From Arthrobacter sp. H16F315 (lineage in GTDB: Bacteria; Actinomycetota; Actinomycetes; Actinomycetales; Micrococcaceae): a DNA stretch of 64,000 nt. Positions 44,623-54,536 of the stretch are shown one piece after another. Position numbers and translations under genes: made by a program. The notes under the pieces were generated by a model that was not told where the DNA came from, made no database searches, and was given only the letters and a program-made list of their open reading frames with translations. Each line of letters begins with the position of its first letter. Position 1 is the stretch's first letter. Location: positions 744,001 to 808,000 of the forward strand of contig NZ_JAMXSS010000002.1 in NCBI RefSeq assembly GCF_024124825.1. The letters run 5' to 3'.

Positions 44623-45396
44623 TCAGATGAACTGGCGGCCGCCGTCGACCACCATGGTCTGGCCGGTGTAGTAGGAACTGTCCGGACCGGCCAGGAAAAG
44701 GGCCGCGCCCACGATGTCCTCCGGCTGGCTGGCCCGCTTGATGGCGCCCCGGTCCACACCGTAGTTTTCGGCGTCCGCCATCAGCCCGTAGCTTGCTTCG
44801 GTCAGGGTGAAGCCCGGGGCGATCGCATTGACCGTGATTCCCCGGCGGCCCAGTTCCTTGGCCATCACCCGGGTTAGGGCCACCACGCCGCCTTTGGAGG
44901 CGACGTAGTGCAGCCACTGCTCCGAGCCACTGAAAACGGTGGCGCTGGAGAGGTTGATGACGCGCCCGCCCTCGGGCAGGTACGGGCTCGCGGCCCTCGT
45001 GACGAGCCACGGGCCCTTGAGGTTGACGTTCATCACCAGGTCCCATTCGGCCGGGTCGATGTCCTCGAACGGGCTGCGGGTCACTCCGGCGTATACCGCG
45101 GCGTTGTTGAGCACAACGTCGATGCTTCCGCTGCCGAAATCCGCGCAGCTTTTCGCCAGCGCCTCGGTGGAGCCGACGCTGGTAACGTCGGCGTGGAGGG
45201 CGACGGCATCGGCACCGGTAGCCAGGACCAGCCTGGCAGTTTCCTGTGCACCGTCGAGGTTTACGTCCGCCACCGCCACGCGGTAGCCGCGGCGGCCGAA
45301 GCCGAGCGCGAACGCCCGGCCGAGCCCGCCGGCGGCACCGGTGATCAGGACGGTGCGGGCAGGCTGCCCCGCACCGTCCAACTGCGGATCAGACAT
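44623..45396 (-). CDS. creG: Short-chain dehydrogenase (CreG-like, 4-hydroxybenzyl alcohol oxidation)
   Basis: A 257-residue classical SDR. It has the cofactor loop TGAAGGLGRAFALGF, DV followed by NNAAVYAG, the active site Ser in NLSSATVF and the YVASK catalytic Tyr-Lys pair. NAD is favoured because an Asp (VADVNLDG) follows the second strand. In the cre pathway the alcohol dehydrogenase converts 4-hydroxybenzyl alcohol to the aldehyde. The ATG at 45396 overlaps the end of the preceding gene by 8 bp; a GTG at 45414 is an alternative. Confidence 0.86.
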   Translation of the reverse strand: MSDPQLDGAGQPARTVLITGAAGGLGRAFALGFGRRGYRVAVADVNLDGAQETARLVLATGADAVALHADVTSVGSTEALAKSCADFGSGSIDVVLNNAAVYAGVTRSPFEDIDPAEWDLVMNVNLKGPWLVTRAASPYLPEGGRVINLSSATVFSGSEQWLHYVASKGGVVALTRVMAKELGRRGITVNAIAPGFTLTEASYGLMADAENYGVDRGAIKRASQPEDIVGAALFLAGPDSSYYTGQTMVVDGGRQFI

Positions 45397-47257
45397 GGCT
45401 GTGGCTGTGCGCACCCGGTCCGGCGATGACCAGTTCGTCTTCGGCGTCGAGGATCTGGACCGTGCCCTTCGTGCCGTCCACGCGAAGCCGCTGCCCGGTC
45501 TTGATTGTGGTGGACGCCGAGCCGGTGCCGGTCACGGCCGGCAGGCCGTATTCCCGGCAGACGATCGCCGCGTGGCTCATCATGCCGCCGATGTCCGTTA
45601 CCGTGGCCTTGATCTTGCCGAAGATCGGCCCCCAGGACGGTGCCGTGACGGTGGCCACCAGGATTTCGCCCTGCTGCACCTCGGATAGCTGGTCCGCGTC
45701 GGTGATGACGCGTGCCAGGCCTTCCACGACGCCGGGTGAGGCGGCCATGCCGCGCAGACCGCCTCCTTCGACTGCTTCGCCGGCCCCAAGCCATTGCTGG
45801 ACCTGTTCGGTGGTGATGCCCCAAAGCATCCGGGTGAAGGGTTCGGTGATGATCTCCGGCGGGGTGTTCAGTGCCGGGGCGGGCCGGGCGGTTTTGAGCG
45901 CATCCACGATCCCGCGGCGGCGCTCGATTTCCTCCGGCCAGTAGTCCGGACCAATGGGCTTCGCGCCGACACCCCATCCGGTGACGAGGTCGAAGAGCGC
46001 GTCACGGACCTCGTTGCGGCCCAGGTAGAGCAGGTCGTCCGGTTCGGTCCAGAAGCCTTCGGCCTGCATCATGCGGGACAGTTCGCGGATCTTGCGCCAG
46101 AAGACGCCCATGGTCCAGTGCTCGATGTAGAAGTTGTGGTTCTCCACGTACGGGTAGGCGGTGGCGGCAAGGCCGCGCTTGGCGTCGAAAAGTGCCAGGT
46201 TTTCGCCTTCGAGCAGGTCCCGGTATTCCCCGATGATGCGGTCGCGTTCGATGATCAGGGCCTCGACCGGCCGCATGATCTCCTGGCCCTCGTCCACGCG
46301 GCGGATGTAGTCGGCGATGTAGCCGAGCGGGATTTCCTGGTGTTCGTTCCAGTACTTGTCGTGGCCGTAGAAGCCGTTGCCCACGGTGAAGTTGAACCAC
46401 GGGTCCTTGGCGGCCTCGTACTGGGCCGTCCAGCGGTCCCCGCCGGGGGCCGCGGCGATGGCCGCCAGGGTGGACCCGACGTCGTCGGTGTTGCCGAAGA
46501 GCGACTGCAGCTTAAGTTCGACGGCCAGTTTGGCCAGCCCCTTCAGCTCGTCATCCGGGCGGAAGAGTTCCATGTCCACGCCCTGGACCATCGTGGCGAT
46601 GGACTGGTCGGGGATGTTGGGGAAGACCTGCTTGCAGAAGTTGAAGAAGTCCAGGTAGGCAATGTAGCCGAGGTTGAGGAACTCGAAGTGGTACTGCCAG
46701 TTCTGGTAGGCCAGCTGGATCAGCCGGTCGTAGCTCTCAAGCAGCCTCTCGGAGCCGTCCTTGCCCTTGCCGGAGAGGATGTCCTCGATCGGGACCACGT
46801 CCGGGAGCTTGGGGAAGGAGATGGTTTCCATCTCGTCGATGGTCCCCTTGACCTTGATGTGCCACTGCTTGAGGAGCTCGTCCCAGTTCTGGAAGTAGTG
46901 GCCAACCCGCTGCTCGAACAGGGGCACCCGCGCGGCGATCTGGTCCTCGGGCACCGGGATGGGCGACATGTAGAGGTAGCCCAGGTGGACCCGGAATTCG
47001 ATGCCGTTGGCGTTGGGGATCATCAGGTGCCGGGCGTTGTACTGGCCCAGGCACTTGACCGCGAATTCGCCGCCGATGGTCTCGAAGGGCTTGAACACAG
47101 TGGGCCAGTGCTGGCTGTCGCAGAACCAGAACTTGGCGTCCTCCTGCTCCTTGAGCTTGTCCTGGAACACCAGGTAGTAAGGGTAGATCTTTTCCCAGCC
47201 CTCGGCGCCGGCGGGGACCGCAAGCTCGGAGGGCTTGGGGAAGGATTTCAGGGACAT
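45389..47257 (-). CDS. creH: PEP-utilising aryl-phosphate synthase subunit with phosphohistidine domain (CreH-like)
   Basis: A 622-residue protein ending in a PEP-synthase/PPDK-type swivelling phosphohistidine domain: DIGGMMSHAAIVCREYGLPA with the phosphorylated His at about residue 562. The first 450 residues form a separate helical domain that I infer binds the phenol acceptor. Together with the next gene, which has the ATP-grasp part, it forms a split kinase that moves phosphate from ATP via His to the phenol oxygen, analogous to phenylphosphate synthase and the acetovanillone kinases. The C terminus ends in a His-rich HSHSHV. GAAAGGACCGCC precedes the ATG. Confidence 0.88.
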   Translation of the reverse strand: MSLKSFPKPSELAVPAGAEGWEKIYPYYLVFQDKLKEQEDAKFWFCDSQHWPTVFKPFETIGGEFAVKCLGQYNARHLMIPNANGIEFRVHLGYLYMSPIPVPEDQIAARVPLFEQRVGHYFQNWDELLKQWHIKVKGTIDEMETISFPKLPDVVPIEDILSGKGKDGSERLLESYDRLIQLAYQNWQYHFEFLNLGYIAYLDFFNFCKQVFPNIPDQSIATMVQGVDMELFRPDDELKGLAKLAVELKLQSLFGNTDDVGSTLAAIAAAPGGDRWTAQYEAAKDPWFNFTVGNGFYGHDKYWNEHQEIPLGYIADYIRRVDEGQEIMRPVEALIIERDRIIGEYRDLLEGENLALFDAKRGLAATAYPYVENHNFYIEHWTMGVFWRKIRELSRMMQAEGFWTEPDDLLYLGRNEVRDALFDLVTGWGVGAKPIGPDYWPEEIERRRGIVDALKTARPAPALNTPPEIITEPFTRMLWGITTEQVQQWLGAGEAVEGGGLRGMAASPGVVEGLARVITDADQLSEVQQGEILVATVTAPSWGPIFGKIKATVTDIGGMMSHAAIVCREYGLPAVTGTGSASTTIKTGQRLRVDGTKGTVQILDAEDELVIAGPGAHSHSHV

Positions 47258-47325
47258 GGCGGTCCTTTCAGTGCGGGCTCGGCGTTGAGCCTGGGTGAGG
47301 GAGCGGGATAGGGGGTCAGGACTTG

Positions 47326-48387
47326 TTAGATGAGCTGGCGGGGGCTGAGTCCGCTGAAGTAGCCGCCAGCGGCAGCAGCCGACGGGACAGTCGGCTTGGA
47401 GGAATGCACCGTCTCGGGGCGGGACTGGAGCAGGAGCAGGTTTTCGCCGTCGGGCAGGTCGCCGTCGAGTGCCCATTCGATGTCCTGCGGGCATTTGTAG
47501 TGCTTCTCCGCGCGCTTGGCCATCTGCGCGACGGCCGCGAGTTCGGCGTCGCTGAGGCTGCGGCGGCCGCGGCGGTCGGCGTCGACCTCCCGTTCCACCA
47601 GGCGGCCGGCCGCGGCGTCGGGGACGAGTTCGGCGTGCTTGTCGCCGAGGTGTTCGAAGATGACGGCCAGGGTGACCTTGTCCAGCATGATGTTGTCCGG
47701 GGTGACCTGGCCGGAGACCACCATTTCGCCGACCCCGTAGGAGGAGTCGATGGTGATCTTGGAGCGGTCGCCGTTGGTGGGGTCCATGGTGATCGCGACG
47801 CCGGAAACACGGGCGTTGACCATCTTCTGCACCACCACGGCCATCGACAGGCCCTCGTTGGGGATGTTGTTCCGGAGCCGGTAAATGATTGCGCGGGAGG
47901 TAAAGAGTGAGGCCCAGCACTGCCTGATGTGCTCGGTGACGGCCTTGACGCCGTCGAGCCAGAGATAGGTGTCCTGCTGGCCGGCGAAGGAGGCGTCCGG
48001 GAGGTCCTCGGCCGTGGCACTGGACCGCACGGCGACCGGGACCGGCTCCTCAAAGCGGGACATCAGGGCGTTATAGGCTCCGACGGTGAGCTCGCGCATC
48101 GCCTGCGGCACCGGGCGGGAGCAGATGTCCTCGCGGATGGCGGCGGAGACCTTATCCACCTGGCCCATGTCCCCGGGGTCCAGATCGGCAAGGAGCTGGT
48201 GGATATGCCGGGTGATGCCGGCTTCTTCCATAAACGCATCGAACTGCGCGGTGGTGACGACGAAGCCGGGAGGGACTGGCATTCCGGCGGAAGTCATCGT
48301 GACCAGGGAGGCGCCCTTGCCGCCCAAGTTTTCAAGTTTCGGCTCGATGCCGCCGTCGAAGAACTGGATGTATTCGTTGCTTTGCAT
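47326..48387 (-). CDS. creI: ATP-binding subunit of the aryl-phosphate synthase (CreI-like, PPDK ATP-grasp domain)
   Basis: A 353-residue protein made of the pyruvate phosphate dikinase N-terminal ATP-grasp domain alone. It has LGGKGASLVTMTSAGMPVPP near residue 18, VAVRSSATAEDLPDASFAGQ near residue 115, VSGVAITMDPTNGDRSKI and the C-terminal DIEWALDGD and LLLQSRP motifs. It would use ATP to phosphorylate the His of the partner subunit. It lies between the P450 gene (stop 4 bp upstream) and the CreH-like gene. The split of PEP synthase into two proteins is the diagnostic feature of this pathway. Confidence 0.88.
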   Translation of the reverse strand: MQSNEYIQFFDGGIEPKLENLGGKGASLVTMTSAGMPVPPGFVVTTAQFDAFMEEAGITRHIHQLLADLDPGDMGQVDKVSAAIREDICSRPVPQAMRELTVGAYNALMSRFEEPVPVAVRSSATAEDLPDASFAGQQDTYLWLDGVKAVTEHIRQCWASLFTSRAIIYRLRNNIPNEGLSMAVVVQKMVNARVSGVAITMDPTNGDRSKITIDSSYGVGEMVVSGQVTPDNIMLDKVTLAVIFEHLGDKHAELVPDAAAGRLVEREVDADRRGRRSLSDAELAAVAQMAKRAEKHYKCPQDIEWALDGDLPDGENLLLLQSRPETVHSSKPTVPSAAAAGGYFSGLSPRQLI

Positions 48388-48391
48388 GTTT

Positions 48392-49670
48392 TTAGGCCTT
48401 CCAGCTGACGGGGACGGTCTCGGGGACGCGGAAGGAGAGGTTTTCGCGGAAGGTGGTGGCATCCGGCCTCTCCAGCTGCAGCCCGGGGGCGAGCCGGGCG
48501 ACTTCCTCGAGGGCGATTTTGGCCTGCAGCTTGGCGAGCATATTGCCCAGGCAGTAATGGATGCCGAACCCGAAGGACAGGTGTTCGCGGGCATTGGTGC
48601 GGGTGATGTCGAAGTCCTCGCCGGAGCTGAACTTGCCCTCATCGCGGTTTGCGGCGCCCATCAGGAGCAGCAGCTGCGAGCCTTCCTCGATCGCGACGCC
48701 ACCGACTTCGGTGTCTTTGAGGGCTTTGCGCCGCCACCCGACGATCGATCCGGCGTAGCGGAGGACCTCGTCGATGGCGGCAGGGATCGTCTTGGGGTCT
48801 GCTACGAGCTGCTTCCACTGCTCGGGGCGGGCCAGGAGTTCACGGAGGGCGTTGGAAATCAGTGTGGTGGTGGTCTCGTGGCCGGCGAAGAGCAGGCTGT
48901 AGAGGACGGAGGCGATCTCGTGGTCGGAGATCTCGGCGCCTTCCTGCTGCGATTTCACCAGGTCGGCGGTGAGGTTGTCGCCGCCGTCCTGGTGGGCCAC
49001 CCTGACCAGGCGGAGGCATTCCTGCCAGTACTCCACGAGGTTGTGGGCGTGCAGGATCTGTTCCTCGTCGCTGAGGTCGCCCCAGGTCATCGCGGCGCGG
49101 GAATCACTCCAGCGTTTGAAGGTGTCCACCTGGGACACCTCCGCTCCGATCAGGGTCAGGATGGTGATGGTGGGGACGTCGTAGGCGAGGTCCCTGACCA
49201 TGTCGCCGCGGTGGTCCGGGCTGGCAAGCATCTTCTCCAGCAGTTCGACGACGTTCTGCCGGATAAAGGGTTCCAGCGCCTTGTAGCGCCGGGGGAGTGA
49301 AGGCCTTTTGGACCACGGCACGGATGCGGGTGTGCTCCGGCGGCCGGCGGGCGGACAGGCCCGAGTAGGCGGTGAAGCCGCCGTCTTCCATGATCTTCTT
49401 TGCTGCGGCGCCGCGTTCGCGGACGGGGGCCTGGGCATTTTCGCTGGAGAAGGTCTGCCAGTCGTCGAACACGGCTTTGATGTCGTCGTAGCGGGAAACA
49501 ACGTAGAGGCCAATCCGCTCGTCGAACATCACCGGCTGCTCGGCCCGGAGTTCGGCGTACGCCGGAAACGGATCCTTCATCTGGAACGGCTCGTAGCCAT
49601 GGTGCCCGGCGGGGGCTTCGGCGCCGTGACCATAGGGGCAGCGGCCGGCCGTTTCAGTCGACGATGACAT
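48392..49670 (-). pseudogene. creJ: Cytochrome P450 of the cresol operon (CreJ-like), with a one-base frameshift
   Basis: The oxygenase that hydroxylates the methyl group of the aryl phosphate. The N terminus (MSSSTETAGRCPYGHG, then GLYVVSRYDDIKAVF) is in one frame and the rest (ALEPFIRQNVVELLEKM onward) in another. Removing one base from the run at 49291-49295 joins them as QKAFTPRRYKALEPF, giving 425 residues. Key motifs are intact: the oxygen-binding FAGHETTTTL, the ExxR in DEVLRYAG and the heme loop FGFGIHYCLG with Cys373. AGGAGCCCAG precedes the ATG. Likely functional in the organism; the break is a homopolymer insertion. Confidence 0.9.
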
Positions 49671-49765
49671 CTGGGCTCCTAGATTTTTGGTCCCGCCGGC
49701 AGCGGCAGTGCTTGCCGGGGGTTCTTATTCATCAGTGTGGCCCCGATCACCAGCGCCGGACAGGA

Positions 49766-49790
49766 CTGGCTTCCACTCAGTGGAAGCCAG
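49766..49790. promoter_or_regulatory. Perfect 12-1-12 inverted repeat between the IclR gene and the P450 gene
   Basis: CTGGCTTCCACT-C-AGTGGAAGCCAG, 96 bp upstream of the P450 start. The TTCCA/TGGAA core resembles IclR-family operators. It could also fold as a hairpin after the regulator gene, but no U tract follows. Confidence 0.72.
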
Positions 49791-49821
49791 TTGTCTTCCG
49801 TCCCGGTGGGACGGCGACGGC

Positions 49822-50619
49822 TCAGGCCGTGCCGGCGAAGTTGCTGCCGAGCAGCGTTTCCAGCGGGATCCGGGCCGTGGCGCGCTCGATCTGAGCGGCG
49901 ATGCCCCGCAGGACGGGCAGGTGCCGGGTCATCGTGTCGGCCTGGCTGGTGGGCAGCACCAGTCCGATCGAGGCGCCAATCCGGCCGGTATGGAAGACCG
50001 GGACGGCGATCGAGCAGGAGCCCAGCCGGACTTCCTCCAAGGTCGTGGCGTAGCCCTGCTCGCGGATCCGGGTCAGCTCCCCGGACAGCTTCCTGGGGTC
50101 CACGTGGGTGTGGGCGGTGTGCCGCTCCAGCTGCCGGTTCAGGTAGGCCTCGCGGACCCAGTCCACCTCGAAGGCCAGGATGACCTTTCCGACGGCGGTT
50201 GCATGCATGGGCAGCCGGCCGCCGACCCGGGAGGCCCGCGGGACCCGCCTGGAGCCGTAGACACGATCGATGTAGAGCACCTCATGGCCGGCCCGGACCG
50301 CCAGGTGCGCGGTTTCGCCGGTGAGCGAGAACAGATCCTGGACGTAGGGACGGGCCGCATCGCGGAGCTGCCGACCGGTGTTTTGGGCCAGTTCCCAGAG
50401 CCGGATGCCGAGCTGGTAGCGGCCGTTGGGCTCGCGGGAGAGGAGCCCCCAGTCGGTGAGTTCGTTGACCAGGCGGTGGGCAGTGCTCAGCGGCAGCCCG
50501 GACTTTTCGGCAATGTCGGTGAGGCTGAGAGCGCCCCGGGACTTTTCAAAGGCTTCCAGGATGGCGAGGACTTTCGAGGTTACGGTCCTGCCGGGTTCAC
50601 GGCTGCCGCCGGCCATCAT
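49822..50619 (-). CDS. IclR-family transcriptional regulator of the cre-like operon
   Basis: A 265-residue IclR protein. The N-terminal winged helix reads VTSKVLAILEAFEKSRGALS, then LPLSTAHRLVNELTDWGLL. The C-terminal effector domain has RLPMHATAVGKVILA and SCSIAVPVFHTGRIGASIGL. GAGGAGGTC precedes the ATG. It lies directly upstream of the P450 gene, in the same direction, with a perfect inverted repeat between, so it probably controls the operon in response to a phenol or its product. It may be equivalent to CreR, which I cannot confirm from sequence alone. Confidence 0.9.
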   Translation of the reverse strand: MMAGGSREPGRTVTSKVLAILEAFEKSRGALSLTDIAEKSGLPLSTAHRLVNELTDWGLLSREPNGRYQLGIRLWELAQNTGRQLRDAARPYVQDLFSLTGETAHLAVRAGHEVLYIDRVYGSRRVPRASRVGGRLPMHATAVGKVILAFEVDWVREAYLNRQLERHTAHTHVDPRKLSGELTRIREQGYATTLEEVRLGSCSIAVPVFHTGRIGASIGLVLPTSQADTMTRHLPVLRGIAAQIERATARIPLETLLGSNFAGTA

Positions 50620-50727
50620 GACCTCCTCGTCGCGGGCTCAGGGCCGGCCGTCAGCTGGCCGTCCCCTGCCCGGAATCGAGTCTAATCGGCACTGGCCGTG
50701 GCACGCTCCAAACGAGCCACGGCCCGC

Positions 50728-51702
<975 letters not shown>

Positions 51703-52015
51703 AGATTTCTCCTCAGGCAGATCGGCATGGCGGCCACCGGCGTCCGTTCCGGAACCTGATGGGACTTGTGTCCCGGCTGCGGGACGTCGCCCAGGTGGCA
51801 GGTGGCCACTCTAGGCCCATCCGTCCTGGGGTACAACAAAAATCCGATTCGGCTGCGCTTGCGCGGTCCGCTGCGACTCGCGTCCGGTCGAATCGGCGCG
51901 GCGGACGAATCGGCGCGGCGGACGAATCGGCGCGGCGGACGAAGGAACAGCACAGCAAAGCAGGCCCGACGTCGGCCGACCGCAGAGCAGCGCTCTCGGA
52001 CGGGTTTTCTTCGCC
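51703..52015. other. Intergenic region without a recognisable gene
   Basis: This 313-bp gap between the aldo/keto reductase start and the GNAT gene stop is CG-rich and low in coding character in all frames. It holds the 17-bp tandem repeat listed separately, and nothing else that I can identify. Confidence 0.6.
51889..51939. repeat. Three perfect tandem copies of a 17-bp unit
   Basis: CGAATCGGCGCGGCGGA is repeated three times without change, then a partial CGAAGG. The period is not a multiple of three, so it is not coding. Degenerate relatives (GATTCGGCTGCGC) precede it. Confidence 0.85.
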
Positions 52016-52801
52016 TCAGCGCCGCCAATGGTACGGCGTTGTCGTCGACACCCGGAGCAGGCCGTAGCGTTCCAGGATCGGCCGTGAATATTCGGTTGAA
52101 TCGCTGTGGATGAGCGTTTTGCCCAGGGTCAATGCGGCGCGGGCCCGGGCCGCGGTGAGAGCGCGGTAGATGCCCCGGCCGCGCCACTGGCTGAGTGTTG
52201 CCCCGCCCCAGATTCCCGCGAAGTCAGTGCCTGATACCGGCTCGAGGCGGCCCGCGCTGACAATCAGCCCCTGATGTTCGGCGACCCACAATTCCATCCC
52301 GTCGCGGCGAGCCATCCGACGCAGGACTGCTGCAGCGTTTCCATCGGAGACGGGACTGCCAAAAACCCTGTCCTGCATGGCGCTCATGGCCCGGATGTCC
52401 TGTTCCTCGGTCACTTTTCGCAGGCTCACACCTGGTGGAAGATCCACCTCGACGCTCAGTTCGCTGGCCGGCCCGATCATAATCGACTCGGTCTCGTCGG
52501 GCTCGAATCCGTGCTTCAGCAGCGCCTCGTGGAGTCCGGGCGCATGATCGTGACCGCGGGTTTTCCATTCGATCCGCACAATGGCCGGATCGCGGCGGTA
52601 GAACGCCAGCGCTTCGGCCACCCATCGCGCGATCGTCTCGGCGCCGGCCCCAGCAAGGTCTTGGTAGGTGACGAAACCTCGTCCGCCCTCGAAGGTCACG
52701 AGCCGCAAGGGACCCAGCCGCTCCACGGCGGCCGCGCCGGGGGTCTCCGCGTCCGTGCGGAGCTGCTGGTCGTACCTCTTGAGGAGTCCTGAAATCGCCA
52801 T
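52016..52801 (-). CDS. GNAT-family N-acetyltransferase
   Basis: A 261-residue protein with a C-terminal GNAT domain: WGGATLSQWRGRGIYRALTA is the acetyl-CoA pyrophosphate-binding loop (RGRGIY), followed by AALTLGKTLIHSDSTEYSRP and LERYGLLRVSTTTPYHW. The N-terminal about 110 residues form an extra domain common in two-part actinobacterial GNATs. The acceptor is unknown. The start at 52801 is divergent from a TPR-like gene. Confidence 0.85.
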   Translation of the reverse strand: MAISGLLKRYDQQLRTDAETPGAAAVERLGPLRLVTFEGGRGFVTYQDLAGAGAETIARWVAEALAFYRRDPAIVRIEWKTRGHDHAPGLHEALLKHGFEPDETESIMIGPASELSVEVDLPPGVSLRKVTEEQDIRAMSAMQDRVFGSPVSDGNAAAVLRRMARRDGMELWVAEHQGLIVSAGRLEPVSGTDFAGIWGGATLSQWRGRGIYRALTAARARAALTLGKTLIHSDSTEYSRPILERYGLLRVSTTTPYHWRR

Positions 52802-52847
52802 CGCTCCACGGTACAGCGGCCGGAGGGGGCGCACGTAGGATCGGCAC

Positions 52848-53333
52848 ATGACAATTGACGAGTGGGAGCGCAGCGTAGCCGCATTCTGGACGGCCTTCGA
52901 GGCAGCACCGAGTGACGCCGACGACGTCATCGAGGAACTGGACGAGCTCGCTGCGGCTTCGCCGGCAACCGACGGCCGGGCAGACTTCGAACGCGCCTGT
53001 ATCCGCGATTCAACCGGCCGGACTGCAGATGCCGTCTCCTTCTATGACTCCGGGCTTGCTGCCGGGCTCGACCCGATCAGGCAGACCCGCGCCTGGGTGC
53101 AAATGGCCAGCTCCGAGCGCGCACTCGGACACACTGACGAAGCTTTGAGGATCCTCTCCCGCACCGACCCGCACGCCTTGGGCGGAGCCCCCGGCGCGGT
53201 GCGGGCCCTGGCCCTGCGGGACGCCGGCCGGCACGACGAAGCCCTCCGGGTCGCACTCGAAGCACTCATTCCACATCTGCCGAGGTATCAGCACTCCATC
53301 GCGAACTACGCGAGGCTCCTTACAGACGGCTAG
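52848..53333 (+). CDS. TPR-repeat-like small protein (161 aa)
   Basis: An all-helical 161-residue protein. Repeating segments such as FERACIRDSTGRTADAVSFY, VQMASSERALGHTDEALRIL and ALALRDAGRHDEALRVALEA are TPR-like helix pairs. This family occurs singly in many bacteria and is annotated only as tetratricopeptide repeat protein. No catalytic residues are evident; it probably mediates protein contacts. It is divergent from the GNAT gene. Confidence 0.8.
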   Translation: MTIDEWERSVAAFWTAFEAAPSDADDVIEELDELAAASPATDGRADFERACIRDSTGRTADAVSFYDSGLAAGLDPIRQTRAWVQMASSERALGHTDEALRILSRTDPHALGGAPGAVRALALRDAGRHDEALRVALEALIPHLPRYQHSIANYARLLTDG

Positions 53334-53444
53334 CGCCGAACCGGCAACTCCTCCCGAAACCGCGGAACATCCCAATTAATCCACTCGGTGTAGTATCTGG
53401 TACTGCGTGCCGTTTCCGTGTCCGTTGCGTCTGAAGGAGTTCCC

Positions 53445-54494
53445 GTGAGTCACCGCCACAACCGGAGGGTATCCCCCACGTCCGGGGACGAAAGCCCCGT
53501 TGCCGGCTCAAGCGGGGTCCCGGGCGGCATAATGGCGGGACCGGCATCCCGCCAGCAGAAGGTGCCGGCAACGGCGGGCAGGGACACGGCAGCAGCTCTC
53601 CTGATCGGGCTCCTGGCGGGCATCCTCGGCCTGGCGCCGTGGCTGATCACCGGCGCACGCCTGCCGCTGCAGAACCTTTGGGGCTCGCAGCTACTGCCCG
53701 GACAGATGCCCCTGGCCCTTCTGCCGCTTAGCCAGTACGAAGCCACCACACTGGTGTCGTTAATGACCACGGGCGCTGCGGCAGCCGGCCTGGCGGTCCG
53801 GCGCTGGTCCCCGGCGCGCCGTCGCCTGGTCACGTGGTGCGCCGCCGGGGGCGTACTTCTGGTGCAGGCAACAGCAGCGATCCAGGCATTTAATGTGGTC
53901 GGCGAGGGCTTGGCGCCCGGCGCGTTGTCACGCCTCTACCTGGCTGGCCTGCTGGCTGGAGTGCTGGCCGCAATCGCCGCCGGGCTGGTGTTGCTCTTGC
54001 TCCTCGCAGCCCGTTCTCCGGCCTTGGTCGCGTTGGGGGTTGGCCTTGCGGCCGTTCCGTTTGTGTCCTGGGTGGCCTCCGCAGCTGCCGAAGTGGCTGG
54101 GGTGGGCAACGCTCCCGTATGGCTGACCTTGCTGTGGCGCTGGTTCCCCGCGGTGCTGGTCGGCGTTGCCCTGGCGTGGTGCGGGCTGCGCCCTGCGGTC
54201 CGCGCTGTGGTGTGGGCGGTGGACCTGGGCCTGCTCTGGGTGGTCCCCGCAGGGTTCACAGCAGTCAGCAGTGTCCTGGGCACACGGGTGCTGGGAGGTG
54301 ACCTGCAGGAAATGTCAGCAATGGGAAAGCAGGTTTTCGCTGCGGCCCTTGGTCCCGCCGGCGGCGCCGGACCGAAGGTGCTGCTGGCACTGGCGATCGC
54401 TTTGTTGGGGGCTTTCGGTCGATTCCCGGCCAAGAAAGGGTTGAATGCCATTTACCGGACACGGGCGCATGGCTTTCCCCAACCTCCGGGTTAG
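53445..54494 (+). CDS. Hypothetical multi-pass membrane protein (349 aa)
   Basis: I do not recognise the family. After about 45 polar residues there are roughly eight transmembrane segments, for example ALLIGLLAGILGLAPWLITG, ALSRLYLAGLLAGVLAAIAA, LVALGVGLAAVPFVSWVASA and VLLALAIALLGAFGRFPAKK. Similar Ala/Leu-rich membrane proteins of unknown role are frequent in actinobacteria (streptophobe-like). The GTG at 53445 has GAAGGAG upstream and is preferred to the earlier open frame. A lipoprotein gene follows on the same strand. Confidence 0.7.
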   Translation: MSHRHNRRVSPTSGDESPVAGSSGVPGGIMAGPASRQQKVPATAGRDTAAALLIGLLAGILGLAPWLITGARLPLQNLWGSQLLPGQMPLALLPLSQYEATTLVSLMTTGAAAAGLAVRRWSPARRRLVTWCAAGGVLLVQATAAIQAFNVVGEGLAPGALSRLYLAGLLAGVLAAIAAGLVLLLLLAARSPALVALGVGLAAVPFVSWVASAAAEVAGVGNAPVWLTLLWRWFPAVLVGVALAWCGLRPAVRAVVWAVDLGLLWVVPAGFTAVSSVLGTRVLGGDLQEMSAMGKQVFAAALGPAGGAGPKVLLALAIALLGAFGRFPAKKGLNAIYRTRAHGFPQPPG

Positions 54495-54536
54495 AAGATC
54501 CGCGGGGCCAGCCGGGGACCTGTCTAGACTGGCCCA

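Noticed and set aside
49766..49790. Rho-independent terminator of the IclR gene
   Set aside because: There is no T run on the minus strand after it, and the IclR-type core favours an operator, although a hairpin role cannot be excluded.
51889..51939. CRISPR array
   Set aside because: The 17-bp units are directly abutting without spacers.
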